Of a stretch of 64,000 bases of DNA, positions 10,110 through 20,189 are shown in pieces. Source of the stretch: Nematopogon swammerdamellus (Eukaryota > Arthropoda > Insecta > Lepidoptera > Adelidae). Under the pieces are notes generated by a model. It searched no databases. It was not told the origin of the DNA and saw only the letters and a program-made list of their open reading frames with translations. Within the stretch, counting starts at the first letter, position 1, and every line of letters starts with the position of its first letter. The stretch lies in assembly GCA_946902875.1 (NCBI GenBank), contig OX336345.1, forward strand, positions 2,945,395-3,009,394, in the 5' to 3' direction. The position numbers and the translations under genes are program-made.

Positions 10110-10525
10110 ATTGTCAGCCTCGGTAGCTCAGTGGTGCAGTCGGTCGACTGTTATTTATTAAGCAACCCTGGGCGCGGTCAGTAGATAGATAGAACATTAT
10201 TTATTGCTCCAGTAAACATTAAACAGTAACAAATACATTAGAAAATTTACATAAGGTGCATAGGCGGACTTATCCCTTACAGAGATTTCTTACAGTCAAC
10301 CATTGGATTGGATGTTTGAGACTCGATAATATAGTGGAATGTAAGTAGGTAGTAGCAAAAGAGTTGAGCGTGAGAATTGAAGATAAAATAATAATAAAAA
10401 TACTTATTAACAATACATATAAGTACATGCTAGTAAAATATAAGCCATACATATAAATGACTAAATATATAGAATATTATATATACAAATAAATCAGTAC
10501 TTGGATGGGTGACTGTATGCGCCGT
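10110..10525 (+). mobile_element. SINE-A head split by a SINE-C type insertion
   Basis: The SINE-A head runs from GTCAGCCTCGGTAGCTCAGT to GCGCGGTCAGTA at 10183 and resumes at 10488 with TCAGTACTTGGATGGGTGAC. The intervening DNA is a separate insertion flanked by TCAGTA. After about 10520 the SINE-A similarity stops. Confidence 0.8.
10184..10493 (-). mobile_element. SINE-C type tail inserted in SINE-A
   Basis: Read on the minus strand: CAATGGTTGACTGTAAGAAA, then GGGATAAGTCCGCC, then AGCAATAAATAATGTTCTAT, then a CTAT microsatellite. This is the same tail as at 47395-47530. The duplication TCAGTA flanks it and may be a few bases longer. Confidence 0.75.
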
Positions 10526-10825
10526 TTTTTGGGCCGATATAGGCCATACGGCGCGCGGTAGCTTAATAATTAGTATAAACTATTAATAGGTGTTCTGTGT
10601 ACTTACCTATGTTTTTAACATTATCTTTGGTTTTTAATTTTTTTTTTATAATATTCTTTTGAGCTTTTAACAATAATTTGTTAATATCAGCCCCATAGTA
10701 CTCATCTTCTCCATCCCTAAGGGCCCAGAGTCCCTAAGGGATAGAGAACGCTCCACGAAATCCAACACAATTTCTAAATCCCTCTCACTTGGGCTCGCCA
10801 ACATTGCATTGGCGAATGGTCTTCA

Positions 10826-10888
10826 CCACAGAGCATCAAATACCTACCGCCCTCGCCCGGGCGGGCGCGCGCATTTCATGCTCTGTGG
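10826..10888. mobile_element. 63-bp foldback with 6-bp duplication
   Basis: The ends CCACAGAGCATC and CATGCTCTGTGG are inverted repeats around a very GC-rich centre (CGCCCGGGCGGGCGCGC). The flanks are both TCTTCA (10820-10825 and 10889-10894). It looks like a minimal inserted hairpin element. Confidence 0.6.
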
Positions 10889-11238
10889 TCTTCACTCACA
10901 CTCAAGAACGATAAAACACAACACAATTAAAGAAAGTATATAAATTATAGTGCAGTGTTTTGTTATGTGTGACAATACCTAAGTTATGAATAGACCGCAA
11001 CCTTCACTATAATCACTATAATGAACCCAATTTTATTGTTATTTCAAGTAAGCAGATAATATTATTATACAAACTTCTTTCCCATGGTTTTAATGATACA
11101 ATTATGAAGAATGATTTAAATTTAGTTAAATAAAATCGCGCGCACGTAATTTTTTTAATTGGATTCAAACAAATCTAAATATAGGTAGCTATCTATAAAA
11201 TTTTATATTTTTTTAATAAAGCCATTTTATTATAAATA

Positions 11239-11471
11239 CTAGCTGTGCCCGCGGCTCCGCCCGCTCTCATATTTGACTTCACTGCTAACCTCATAAGCCA
11301 TTTAGCGTGATAGTAAGTAGCCTATAGTTGATGGGAAGAATCAAGCTATCCGTAGATTTTTGAAAATTAAAATCGGTTCAGTGGTTCTCGAGTTATAAGC
11401 GGACAGACAGACATACATACACTCAGACAGAAAGACAGAAAGCAGACGTTGGATTTTATTATAGGTAAGGA
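11239..11471 (+). repeat. Element L, near full length
   Basis: Begins CTAGCTGTGCCCGCGGCTCC and ends ATTTTATTATAGGTAAGGAT. Contains AAAATCGGTTCAGTGGTTCT and a GACAGACATACATAC stretch. It forms an inverted pair with the copy at 11664-11912. Confidence 0.85.
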
Positions 11472-11663
11472 TTATAGTACGGTGTTGCAAACATTTTTTT
11501 TGCGCCACAGAAGTTGTTTTGTTTCACATATAGATAGAAAAACCCCATTTTGCCAGTTAAATATATTACGGGGGCAACTGCAACACCGTGTATGTAATAA
11601 AATATTGTTAAGTTCATTTGCGGGTTCACCTTCCGAACGCCGGACAAAAAAAGTAAGCAGTAT

Positions 11664-11912
11664 CTTCCTTTCCTTACCTTTAATAAAATCCAACGTCTGC
11701 TTTCTGTATGTATGTATGGAGACATATAAGACAGTAAGTCTGTCCGCTTATAAATTGAGAACCACTGAACCGATTTTAATACAGTTTGCTTCTACGGATA
11801 GCTTGGTTCTTCCCATCAATTATAGGCTATTTTTCACCACGTTAAATGGCTTATGTATGAGGTAAGCAGAGAAGTCAAATATGAGAGCGGGCGGAGCCGC
11901 GGGCACAGCTAG
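11664..11912 (-). repeat. Element L, inverted copy
   Basis: Reverse complement of element L, from CCTTTAATAAAATCCAACGT to GGAGCCGCGGGCACAGCTAG. With the copy at 11239 it makes inverted arms of about 230 bp separated by about 190 bp, able to form a long RNA hairpin if transcribed in the surrounding intron. Confidence 0.85.
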
Positions 11913-11921
11913 TATAGTATA

Positions 11922-12150
11922 CTAGCTGTGCCCGCGGCTCCGCCCGCTCTCATATTTGACTTCACTGCTAACCTCATAAGCCATTTAGCGTGATAGTAAG
12001 TAGCCTATAGTTGATGGGAAGAATCAAGCTATCCGTAGATTTTTTTTATTAAAATCGGTTCAGTGGTTCTCGAGTTATAAGCGGACAGACAGACATACAT
12101 ACATACACTCAGACAGAAAGCAGACGTTGGATTTTATTATAGGTAAGGAT
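11922..12150 (+). repeat. Element L, third copy
   Basis: Same orientation as the first copy and only about 10 bp from the inverted one, from CTAGCTGTGCCCGCGGCTCC to TTATTATAGGTAAGGATAAG. Confidence 0.85.
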
Positions 12151-12297
12151 AAGGATATTCGTAGTACAAGTTACAAGTTATAAGTAAGTATAAATAAATA
12201 CTATAGTAAGTATCTACCTACTACTGTAATCAAATGCCCTCTTAGTATTCTAAAAGGTTAATTTATTAAAAAAGCTAGGTGAGGCCTCTAATTTCAA

Positions 12298-12835
12298 GGT
12301 TTTATTCGGCCGCGCCAGACTATTACATCCTTTAGTTATCTACTCCACAGTTTACATACCTACGTACTACGTACATATGTACTTAAAACTGGAATGTAGG
12401 TAGATAGGCAATATGCATTCAGGCAGGACTAGTTTTCTCAAGTGCGGCTAGATCACAGAACAACGAATTGCGTGCGTCAGAAGTGGCAAACCAAACCGTC
12501 CCACTTAACATTCTTTTTTTTTATGGAAACTGACACGGTTGGCTACATCACCTACAACGTCCGTGAGGTTTTATTCGGCCGCGCCAGACTATTACATCCT
12601 TTAGTTATCTACTCCACAGTTTACATACCTACGTACTACGTACATATGTACTTAAAACTGGAATGTAGGTAGATAGGCAATATGCATTCAGGCAGGACTA
12701 GTTTTCTCAAGTGCGGCTAGATCACAGAACAACGAATTGCGTGCGTCAGAAGTGGCAAACCAAACCGTCCCACTTAACATTCTTTTTTTTATGGAAACTG
12801 ACACGGTTGGCTACATCACCTACCTACAACATCCG
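12298..12835. repeat. Tandem duplication, 269-bp unit, two nearly identical copies
   Basis: GGTTTTATTCGGCCGCGCCA begins at 12298 and again at 12567. The copies agree through TTAAAACTGGAATGTAGGTA and GCAAACCAAACCGTCCCACT, into the first 50 nt of a minus-strand SINE-A. Near-identity suggests a recent event (inference). Confidence 0.9.
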
Positions 12836-13345
12836 TGATGTCAGCCCATAACACCGGGTGAACTAGGTGCCATGTCAGTGCTTCCCTTCATTTCATGTCG
12901 GCTACACTGAACTGGACGGAAAACACGAACTATTTACATAGCCGTTTCGACCAACGTTTCATTGTTGTATATTGTATATTGTATATTGTTTATTAAGCAT
13001 TCATTAGACAGCATGACTGTACTCGAATTTGTCACAATTTGTTCTATCCGATTCGATTACACCCACGAAGAAGAACCGGTAAGAAACTTCGCAGGGTTTT
13101 TTTTCATAATAATTTTTACAAGCATTTAGTAAATTCAATTCAATGCGTCGGTACCAACCCGGGCGGGATAAACCCTAACACCTACCTAGTAAAGTAAGAA
13201 GGGAATGGACCTATAATTTAACCTGGAATCCGAACCACGGTCAGCCTCCAACGGTCGAGCGGTCACCCATCCAAGCACTGACCGCGCTCAGAGTTGCTTA
13301 ACAACAGTCGACCGACCGCACCATTGAGTTACCGAGGCTGACGAA
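12779..13345 (-). mobile_element. SINE-A interrupted by a LINE 3' tail
   Basis: Minus-strand SINE-A, from ATGGAAACTGACACGGTTGG to the head ACTCAATGGTGCGGTCGG region near 13310-13340. Between about 12963 and 13140 it is broken by a LINE tail. The second half resumes with GCGTCGGTACCAACCCGGGC. Confidence 0.8.
12963..13140 (-). mobile_element. LINE 3' end with ATACAATAT tail
   Basis: On the minus strand: GCGAAGTTTCTTACCGGTTC, then GTGGGTGTAATCGAATCGGA, then CATGCTGTCTAATGAATGC, then TTAATAAACAATATACAAT repeats. The same 3' UTR type (GAAGTTTCTTGCCGGCTC) occurs at 37930-38090. Short tandem 3' repeats are typical of CR1-like LINEs (established knowledge). Confidence 0.7.
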
Positions 13346-13529
13346 TTACATACTCACGTAATATCTCTTTCTGTCCTCGGTACGCACAAAATCGTCAAAC
13401 CTTATAATTCAATAGGGCAGTCAGCCCAGCAACAGTCGGCCAATCAGCTGGCGTGGCGTCACACTGAGCGTGGTTTCGCGAGGACAGGTGAATATTGCTC
13501 TGTCGACTGCACCGTGGTCATAAAAAGAG

Positions 13530-13965
13530 CGGCCAAGTGCGAGTCGAATTCGCGTGGAGAGTATTCCGTACCATTCCGTTTTCCGTGAGAGCTTTAAGAC
13601 TTTAAATTTTCGTATAGATTTTCCTGTAAACTATAAGATAGGCCCTATAAGTATTCCCTATTTTTATGGGCAAAAAAATGGGCAGCAACAATTTGTGGTG
13701 TCACTTTAGAGTTGACTATTTAACCGCCGACGAAAAAAGAGGGGTGTTATAAGTTTAACGTGAGTGTGTATGTGTGTGTCTGTCTGTGGCATCGTAGCTC
13801 CCAAACGGACGGACCGATTTGGATGCGGTTTTTTTATTGGAAAGCTGGTTTAATCGGGATGGTTGTAGCTAGGTTTGTAATCAAATATTCAAGTAATAAA
13901 ATTTCACCCTCCTTTATGTAAGTAAAAGGAAATTATTTTTGACTTTTTAAGGGTCGGGGTTTTTT
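13530..13965. repeat. Mosaic of repeat fragments
   Basis: Begins with an element E end (GCGGCCAAGTGCGAGTCGAA). It continues into GTGTATGTGTGTGTCTGTCT, GCTCCCAAACGGACGGACCG and TTTTTGACTTTTTAAGGGTCGGGG. The last motif recurs at 31640-31675 next to an inverted CCCCGACTT, so the family carries inverted ends. Class not assigned. Confidence 0.5.
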
Positions 13966-14079
13966 AAATGTGTAATAATTTTTTTTTTAATACGGATCCT
14001 GACATGTTTGCCTTACAGCGCATGGCCATAGGGCCCTTTGGCCATGTCGCGAAACTTGTAAAATTATTTTCTAAAACGC

Positions 14080-14195
14080 AGTTGAAAGGTGGTTACAGTT
14101 TTTTTAAAATCTTAGCCTCAAGATCACGATTTAAATTTTTTGATAATGTGTGCTAATAAATGGATTTGATTTGATTTGATTTGATTTGATTTTAA
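14080..14195 (+). mobile_element. LINE-like 3' tail with (TTGAT)n
   Basis: GTGTGCTAATAAATGGATTTG followed by five TTGAT repeats. A short frame before it (13968-14156) ends just upstream of the tail, as a LINE ORF2 end would, but is too short to identify. Confidence 0.45.
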
Positions 14196-14629
14196 TTATC
14201 TTCTTCTTCTTGATCGAACTGCTGCTGTCCACTGTTGGATATAGGTCTCCCTCACAACCCGAACATTTGACTTTTGCCCTAAGATTCCCGAAACCACTGA
14301 CAACCGGTAGAGTCGTCTCACCATCTGATCATCTGTCTGACCTATCAACACTGCGCCTCTCAGTCCATGTTACATTTACTAGCGAATACGAAATTGAAGC
14401 AGTTCATTATTTTGTACCTGACACATTTTATAGGCTTCCCTGCTAGTATGACTAATGTTAATTGTTAAGAGTTATTACACTATTAAGGATGCGTTAACTG
14501 ACCGTAATTTTATCTAAGAGTGTTACCCAAGTTTTTCCCACTAACAACCTTTGACAATTGCATACACTTTGTATCTTTAGATTTTTTAATATGACTTATT
14601 ACATTTCTTTGTAATAAACTTATACTAAT
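14196..14629. other. No gene seen
   Basis: Contains GCTGTCCACTGTTGGATATA, a phrase close to LINE 3' regions (compare 56060), and otherwise AT-rich sequence. The plus frame at 14186-14446 lacks a domain. Confidence 0.4.
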
Positions 14630-14795
14630 TGTTTTGTTTTGACTTGATATATTAAGTATCAAAATTGACGATGGCACTATACACCAGTATATAGGTAATG
14701 TAAATAGGCAGAGTGGTCAGATTCTTGAGTATTCGTGTTTATGCTGTAAATATTAATGTTCTTGTGAGCGGTAGCATGGGTTAATTACTGTAAGT
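14630..14795 (+). repeat. Dispersed repeat G, copy 1
   Basis: About 160 bp shared, in reverse orientation, with 46555-46727. Blocks in common include AGGCAGAGTGGTCAGATTCT, ATGCTGTAAATATTAATGTT and CTTGTGAGCGGTAG. No terminal repeats or Pol III boxes are evident. Confidence 0.85.
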
Positions 14796-15849
14796 TACTT
14801 TAATATAATACTTATATATAAGGGGCTAACAAAACATTGTGACTTGCGGAGTTTGTTTGTCAGTATTTCTTTGCATTGAATTTAGAACTGGCGGAATTTT
14901 CGAAATGTCCAAGCTTAGGTTACGTACCTATGGATGAAATTATATAATAAACAATAAACTAGTAACGAAACCCCAAAAATCGCAAGGTACCCATTCCATG
15001 CTACATTATTGTGTTTGCTCCGTGGGCTATATGGCTCTTGTGTCACCCGGCAATACTAGCTAATAGAATAGAAATGGAACACAACGGCCCCGTGCGTTTT
15101 CTTGCATAATTCTATACTCTGTGTGCATTGCGGCGAAAACGCGTAAGCTGAATTAAAGCAACACGTAAGTAAGTATCTACATATTAGTTATAAATTCTAT
15201 GAAGGTGCGTTTCGACACGTGGCGCCCAGCCACCCATAATGTGTCTAACGACGCCCATGGACATTCGGCCGTACCTACTATAAACTTTCTTATTTCCAAC
15301 ACAATTTTGAAATTTCATAGGATACCAACGCACACTGTTCAGAATTTTCTTACTGTGTATTTGTACTTCAATAAATTTTTTGACGGCAGCACCGATTTAA
15401 ATGAAATTAGAACTTTAGCTACACACACAATTCAGGCTCTGCTAGGGTTAAAGAAGGGTTATCTTTCCTTACAAATATGAGTGCTAGAAAAATCAACCAA
15501 TTTAGTTATCTTATTGGACGAATCCAATAAAACGAGCGGTGGCCGGAGATGAAACGAAATACAATTGAAATATATTTTATTTCACATTTAAAAAGTGACG
15601 AAATGCGGAATTAAGGCCTAAATGCATAATCTACCAGTCTTGCCTGGGTGGTGGGTATGGTTGATGACCAGAGCAAAATTAACTTTAAAAAAAAGTGATA
15701 ATATATTTACTTATGCACAAAATAATACCATTGCATACATATTTTAGGGCGCATAGATACATGCATATATACATAAATACTTAATGTAATTTCCATACAA
15801 ACTATCTCACATGGAGACACATGAGTTCAACAACATAATTTGTCCCTTC
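14796..15849. other. About 1 kb without a gene
   Basis: Contains a LINE-J 3' fragment around 15215-15262 (GACACGTGGCGCCCAGCCAC, GCCCATGGACATTCGG). The plus frame at 15199-15480 begins inside that fragment and has no domain. The remainder is AT-rich and unassigned. Confidence 0.45.
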
Positions 15850-16245
15850 AAATGGGATTTGAAACTGCCACAGTTGGTTACATCACCTACAACATCCGTG
15901 ATGTAGCACCCATAACACTTTCATGAACTAGGTCTATGTCAGTGATTCCGTTCGGTCGTGCCGGCTACACTGAACTGAACGGAAAACAGAACTATTTATA
16001 AAGCCGTTTCGTTCATAACCGACCTTCATTCAGTGCGGTTGTACCAATCCGGGCGGGTTAAACTCTACCACCTAGTAAGGTAAGAAGGGAAGGGACCTAC
16101 AGTTTTATGTGGAATCCGAACCACGGTCAGCCTCCAACGGTCGGGCGGGCAATGATCGCCCCCAGGTGTGCTTATGATCACGGCCGACAGTCGACTGACC
16201 GCACCAGCTGAGCTGGGCTACTTTACTACTGAGGCTGAAATGTGG
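15850..16245 (-). mobile_element. SINE-A, nearly full length, divergent
   Basis: From the tail complement (CACAGTTGGTTACATCACCT) through the body (GAACTGAACGGAAAACAG) and the B-box complement (GGAATCCGAACCACGGTCAG) to the head near 16240. The 5S-like part reads GCCCCCAGGTGTGCTTATGA, different from other copies but shared with 55350-55568, so this is a subfamily. Confidence 0.8.
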
Positions 16246-16679
16246 GAAGCAGAATATTTTGACGTTGAAACCACAACGTCATGCCACAGGTCATGCTGTG
16301 AATAAGGGCGTATGAGATACGGTTTTAGGTGTGTGTTTCCGCTTTTGATGCTGACCGTACTTTACTGTTCATTTCATTATTCACGCACTGGGCGTAACTT
16401 GAGAGTTGGGTACCATTAAATGTTACTTCCGTGAATCACCTAAGTGGAAGGAATATTAACTAAAATGGCATAATACGCTAATATCGTGCGTTGAGTGAAA
16501 TGCAATTTCATGTTCACGATGTGCAAATTATCGTTACGATAACGACTCCGCTAGTGTTAAAGTCGGGCTAACTTGATATACGTACGGGAATTGGGTTTAT
16601 GAAAAACAAGTGTGAGTTGGACTCTCGCACCGAGGGTTCCGCAGGACCACAAAACATATTTGTTATATTTTGCTACGTA

Positions 16680-17008
16680 TGTATTTTTTTTTATGTAAAC
16701 TGACACGGTTGGCTACATCACCTACAACATCCGTGATGTCAGCCCATAACACCGGACGAACTTGGTGCCACGTCAGTGCTTCCCTTCGGTCGTGCCGGCT
16801 ACACTGAACTGGACGGAAAACACAAACTATTTATATAGCCGTTTCTACCGACCTTTCATTCAGTGCGGTGGTACCAATCCGGGCGGGTTAAACCCTACCA
16901 CCTAGTAATATAAGAAGGGAGTCATATCCCTTAGTCGCCTTTTACGACATACACGGGGAGAGATGCAGTGGGGCCATTCTTTTAAAGTACCGGCCCCACA
17001 CAGTACCA
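16680..17008 (-). mobile_element. SINE-A body joined to element F
   Basis: Minus SINE-A from ATGTAAACTGACACGGTTGG to CTACCACCTAGTAATATAAG. It is then directly continuous with element F (CCCTTAGTCGCCTTTTACGA to GTACCGGCCCCACACAG). The junction sequence is shared with 5690-5735. Confidence 0.8.
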
Positions 17009-17044
17009 ACAATATAACACCAAAACAATTGTGTTTTCTTTCAA

Positions 17045-17375
17045 TCAGTTCGGAATCTTATCGCGAGCCCGATTCACATTTGGCGGGTTTTTATTATTTT
17101 TTATTTTAATTTAGAGTTTGAAATATAATCGCAGCAAGTTTTACGCTCGTATTACCGTTTTTACGATAGAGCAAAGCATAAAACAAACAAGAAACCAAGC
17201 AAAACAAGCAAAAAAAAACAACGTTGAAAAAACACGTTTATTCCCCATTTTTTTTTTTTTTTTTGTTTATTATTTGTTAGCATATCCGCTATACTTAATA
17301 AAAAATAGGTAGTCAAAATTTCAACCGGCTAAATATTACGGTTCAAAAGATACTGATAAGACAGACGGACGGACA
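17045..17375 (+). mobile_element. Element E subfamily
   Basis: Contains GCCCGATTCACATTTGGCGG, ATTACCGTTTTTACGATAGA, ATTTCAACCGGCTAAATATT and GACAGACGGACGGACATACG. It shares the ACGATAGAGCAAA segment with the copy at 60190-60486. A SINE-A tail remnant follows at 17380-17415. Confidence 0.6.
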
Positions 17376-17425
17376 TACGACGATGTAGCCAACCGTGCGT
17401 CAGTTTCCATAAAAACAAAAAAAAA

Positions 17426-18304
17426 CGTAGGCCTAGTAATATTGTAAGTTACGGAAGGAAACCTAACAAAACAATCATCAACATTTTTCGTCTCCAAATA
17501 GGCTGGCATGCTGGCGAGAGAGAGGTCCACCGCACCTCTAATTAGACCCACAGTCCAGGTTTATTGAAAATCTTATTGTTAGGTAGGTACTCATATATCG
17601 CACGCGAGTTTTCGGCGACAAGATCCCAGTAGATATAATCCCAACAAAAACATAAATCTGAAAAAAAGTCAAGTTCGCAACAACAAAAAAACTTGCAAGA
17701 TAAGCACTCGGTCATCGGCTTCGCTATTATAAGAAGTGCGATCTAATTGGATACCAAGTTCTTTCGAAGTTCCTTAATTCATAGCTCCTGTTATGCATAA
17801 CGTTCTTCAGTCGCTTTAAATGAAAATTTGTTATGTTCTTTGCTAAGTAATATATATTCGGTGTCAATATAGCGTCTTGGTAAGTTTTTATCGTTTGAGA
17901 ACAATTTAGTCAAGTATTTCATTGACAAAGAACTAGTTCAATTAGATAAATTTTATTGAAAATATTATTGCTAGGCAAGTTCTCGGCGACAAGATTCCAG
18001 TACTTAGATATAATATCGATGTTTAGTTCGGTCTGTGAACGAGTTTACGGCACTCTAGACCAAATTACAATCAATAACGTGTGACGCAACGCCATCTCAT
18101 TAGATCTGGGTCGGTCGTTAATCATTCTACCTGCTTTATTGACACTGACACCTTTGCATGATTATGTCACGCGTTGCATTGCGTTTTAAAGTTTCAGCGG
18201 AATCTGGTGAACGGTTTTGGTAAATCGTTCAATCAAAGGGAAGGCGGATTTTCCTGCCTGCCTTCGTGTAGAAAAATGAAAAATTCGATAAAATCGTGCA
18301 TTTG
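17426..18304. other. No gene seen
   Basis: AT-rich. TTATTGAAAATCTTATTGTTAGG (17555-17580) and TTTTATTGAAAATATTATTGCTAGG (17950-17975) both lead into TTCTCGGCGACAAGAT, so a segment has been duplicated about 390 bp apart. Confidence 0.4.
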
Positions 18305-18880
18305 TTATTTTTAGGGTTCCGTACCTCAAAAGAGGAAAAAAAAAACGGAATCCTTATAGGATCACTCTTGTGTCTATCTGTTTGTCTGTATGTCTGTCAC
18401 AGCTTATTTTCTACGAATCTACTGGACGAAAATAGTTGAAATTTGGCACATATATAGAGCTTGATAACCCAATCACGGACTTGTAGCATAAATGAACGAA
18501 TTTAGGTTTAGGGGGTAAATTTGGGGGACCAACAACAAAATTAAACAAAACTTTTTTTTTAAGTGCATCATGTGGCATGTTAATGAAAAGGGCTCGTTAT
18601 AAGGAAGGCATTTTATCAATTTAAAATGCATAGTTTAAATTGATAAAATGGAATTTAAATTGAAAGATATTAAAAATATATACAAAAATCTAGCATTCAC
18701 CCCCCCCCCACCCCCCCCCCCCTTTATTTTTTTCCAAACTACTAAGTCTACAATTACGAAAAAAATTGGGCATATAGGGCCTCTCTTATAGTTTACAGAA
18801 AAACCTAAATGAAAATGTTACAGTGTTACAGTTCTCACGGAAAACTTCACGCGAGTTCGATTAGCTTGACCTATTTTTAT
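18305..18880 (-). repeat. Element E relative with C-runs
   Basis: Starts TTTTAGGGTTCCGTACCTCA and contains GTCTATCTGTTTGTCTGTAT, then two runs of 10 and 12 C at 18700-18722. It ends with TCTCACGGAAAACTTCACGC. It resembles element E at its left end only. Confidence 0.5.
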
Positions 18881-19380
18881 TAATTACAATTCCATTTCAT
18901 ATTCCCATAAACTATTAATATTAATTTTAAATATTTAAAGCGAAATCGTAAATTTAGCTTTAAATATTACAAGTCAAGACATTTAACAAAAAAGTAATAC
19001 TAATAATATCTTAATTAGTTTTTTTTTTCAATACTACTTAATATTGATTTAATGTAAATCATATTTAATCATTGATCGATTGTACAACATTCAACAATAT
19101 TTATCTAAAACACTCCAGCTCCTAATTATTGCTATCTGTGCTTTAGTAGCTTGCTTTATGATTGTTCTTTATTTCACATTTATACTAATTTTACATATAT
19201 TATAACTATAAAAGGTAATACAAATACACAACCTTAATACAAACAAATAAACATTTGGAAATATAATTGAAATACCAAATATGAACCCAATCTTTCTACA
19301 AAAAAAAAAACAAATTACTATGTTTGCAACAATATTGTTTAAAACGTTTTCTTCCTCTCTGCTTTCCTTATTGGATAAGA
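18881..19380. other. AT-rich intron sequence next to exon 1
   Basis: Very AT-rich, with many homopolymers. No exon or repeat identity seen. Confidence 0.4.
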
Positions 19381-19404
19381 TCTACAAAAATTTTACGCAC
19401 TCAC

Positions 19405-19419
19405 CGCGAAGCTTTTCAT
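19405..19419 (-). CDS. Cuticular protein, first coding exon (MKSFA)
   Basis: ATG AAA AGC TTC GCG followed immediately by a consensus donor GTGAGTGCG, phase 0. Joined to the acceptor at 3781, which is also phase 0, it gives MKSFAILALLAVAVSA and then Q. That is a textbook signal peptide with a cleavage site after SA. A first coding exon of only a few codons before a large intron is common in insect cuticle genes (established knowledge). The context CGCAGG before the ATG is acceptable. Alternatives exist, such as ATGAAA at 4195-4190, but its donor GTAGAG is weaker and it sits beside a repeat. Transcript reads across the junction would decide. Confidence 0.7.
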
Positions 19420-19640
19420 CCTGCGACCGGAACCAGGGTACAACTATCACTGCACTGCGCTTGCGCGGAACGAACGCTCTACTAGTACAAGCAAGGTTAA
19501 AATAAAAGAACTTTTTCTCTTTCGCCTGGTTATATGGCCTCCCCCCGCGCCCCGCCCCCGCAGCCCGCCCGCACCGTTCGTTCGCTGGCGCGGCGATAGA
19601 GTTATGCCTTGTGCGTGCATGTCTTGCACTTTTATAAATT
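19420..19640 (-). promoter_or_regulatory. Promoter and 5' UTR of the cuticular protein gene
   Basis: Upstream of the MKSFA exon. It has TATAAAAG on the minus strand at 19636-19629, a GC-box-rich stretch at 19540-19575 (GGGGGCGGGGC) and a second TATA-like CATATAACC at 19537-19528. The nearest start site would lie 25-35 nt below one of these, giving a 5' UTR of roughly 80-190 nt. The antisense and sense frames here are not supported as genes. Confidence 0.55.
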
Positions 19641-20189
19641 GTAAAAGCGGAACTTTTCGCAGCAATTTCTTCTAGTGAACCTTGCAACTTCTATGGCTTT
19701 TTGCAACGTCTATGGGCTCATGATGATGGGCCATACGCTTGGCCCGGAACATCGAGCCACATAGCTCGTTAATAACCGTGAGTAAAGCTGTTGTGTTTAA
19801 AAAAACTTGCAACTTCTGTTTTTATGAGTTGCTCTCGTCCAAAAGGCAAGTTAAATGCAGCAATTTATTTTAGTAAATCTTATGTATGTATATATTATTA
19901 ATTAAAAATCCATTTATACAAATTGGGCACAATAGGCGTGCTTAATGCTGTGAGGCATTCTTTCTAACTAACCTTTGGGATATGGGCTAAGTACATGCAG
20001 GCGAACAAGAATAGTTTGTGGCAATGTATTAAACTGTAAAGAAATACGTATGACAAAGTACAAGTGAATACTACATAAATAGTTTAATACGCACATATAT
20101 ATGTCTATAATAGACTTACATACATATTATGCACAGGTATATTAATCAGTGGTATTGTTGTGTAACATACAATGACAACTTGAAAACAA
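19641..20189. other. Upstream region, nothing recognised
   Basis: AT-rich, with short inverted motifs (TTAATACGCACATATATATG). No gene or repeat family copy identified. Confidence 0.4.

Larger units (their letters stand above)
3782..19404 (-). other. Intron 1 of the cuticular protein gene, filled with transposable elements
   Basis: Bounded by donor GTGAGTGCG at 19404 and acceptor CTTCCAG at 3782. It is about 15.6 kb and holds at least seven SINE-A insertions, one hAT-like element, LINE tails, element E and L copies and a 269-bp tandem duplication, itemised separately. Outside those I see no exon. The intron assignment rests on matching phases and on the resulting signal peptide, not on transcript data. 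Confidence 0.7.

Noticed and set aside
19382..19687. 101-codon minus frame over the cuticle gene promoter
   Set aside because: It runs through the TATA and GC-box zone and across the MKSFA donor; no domain.
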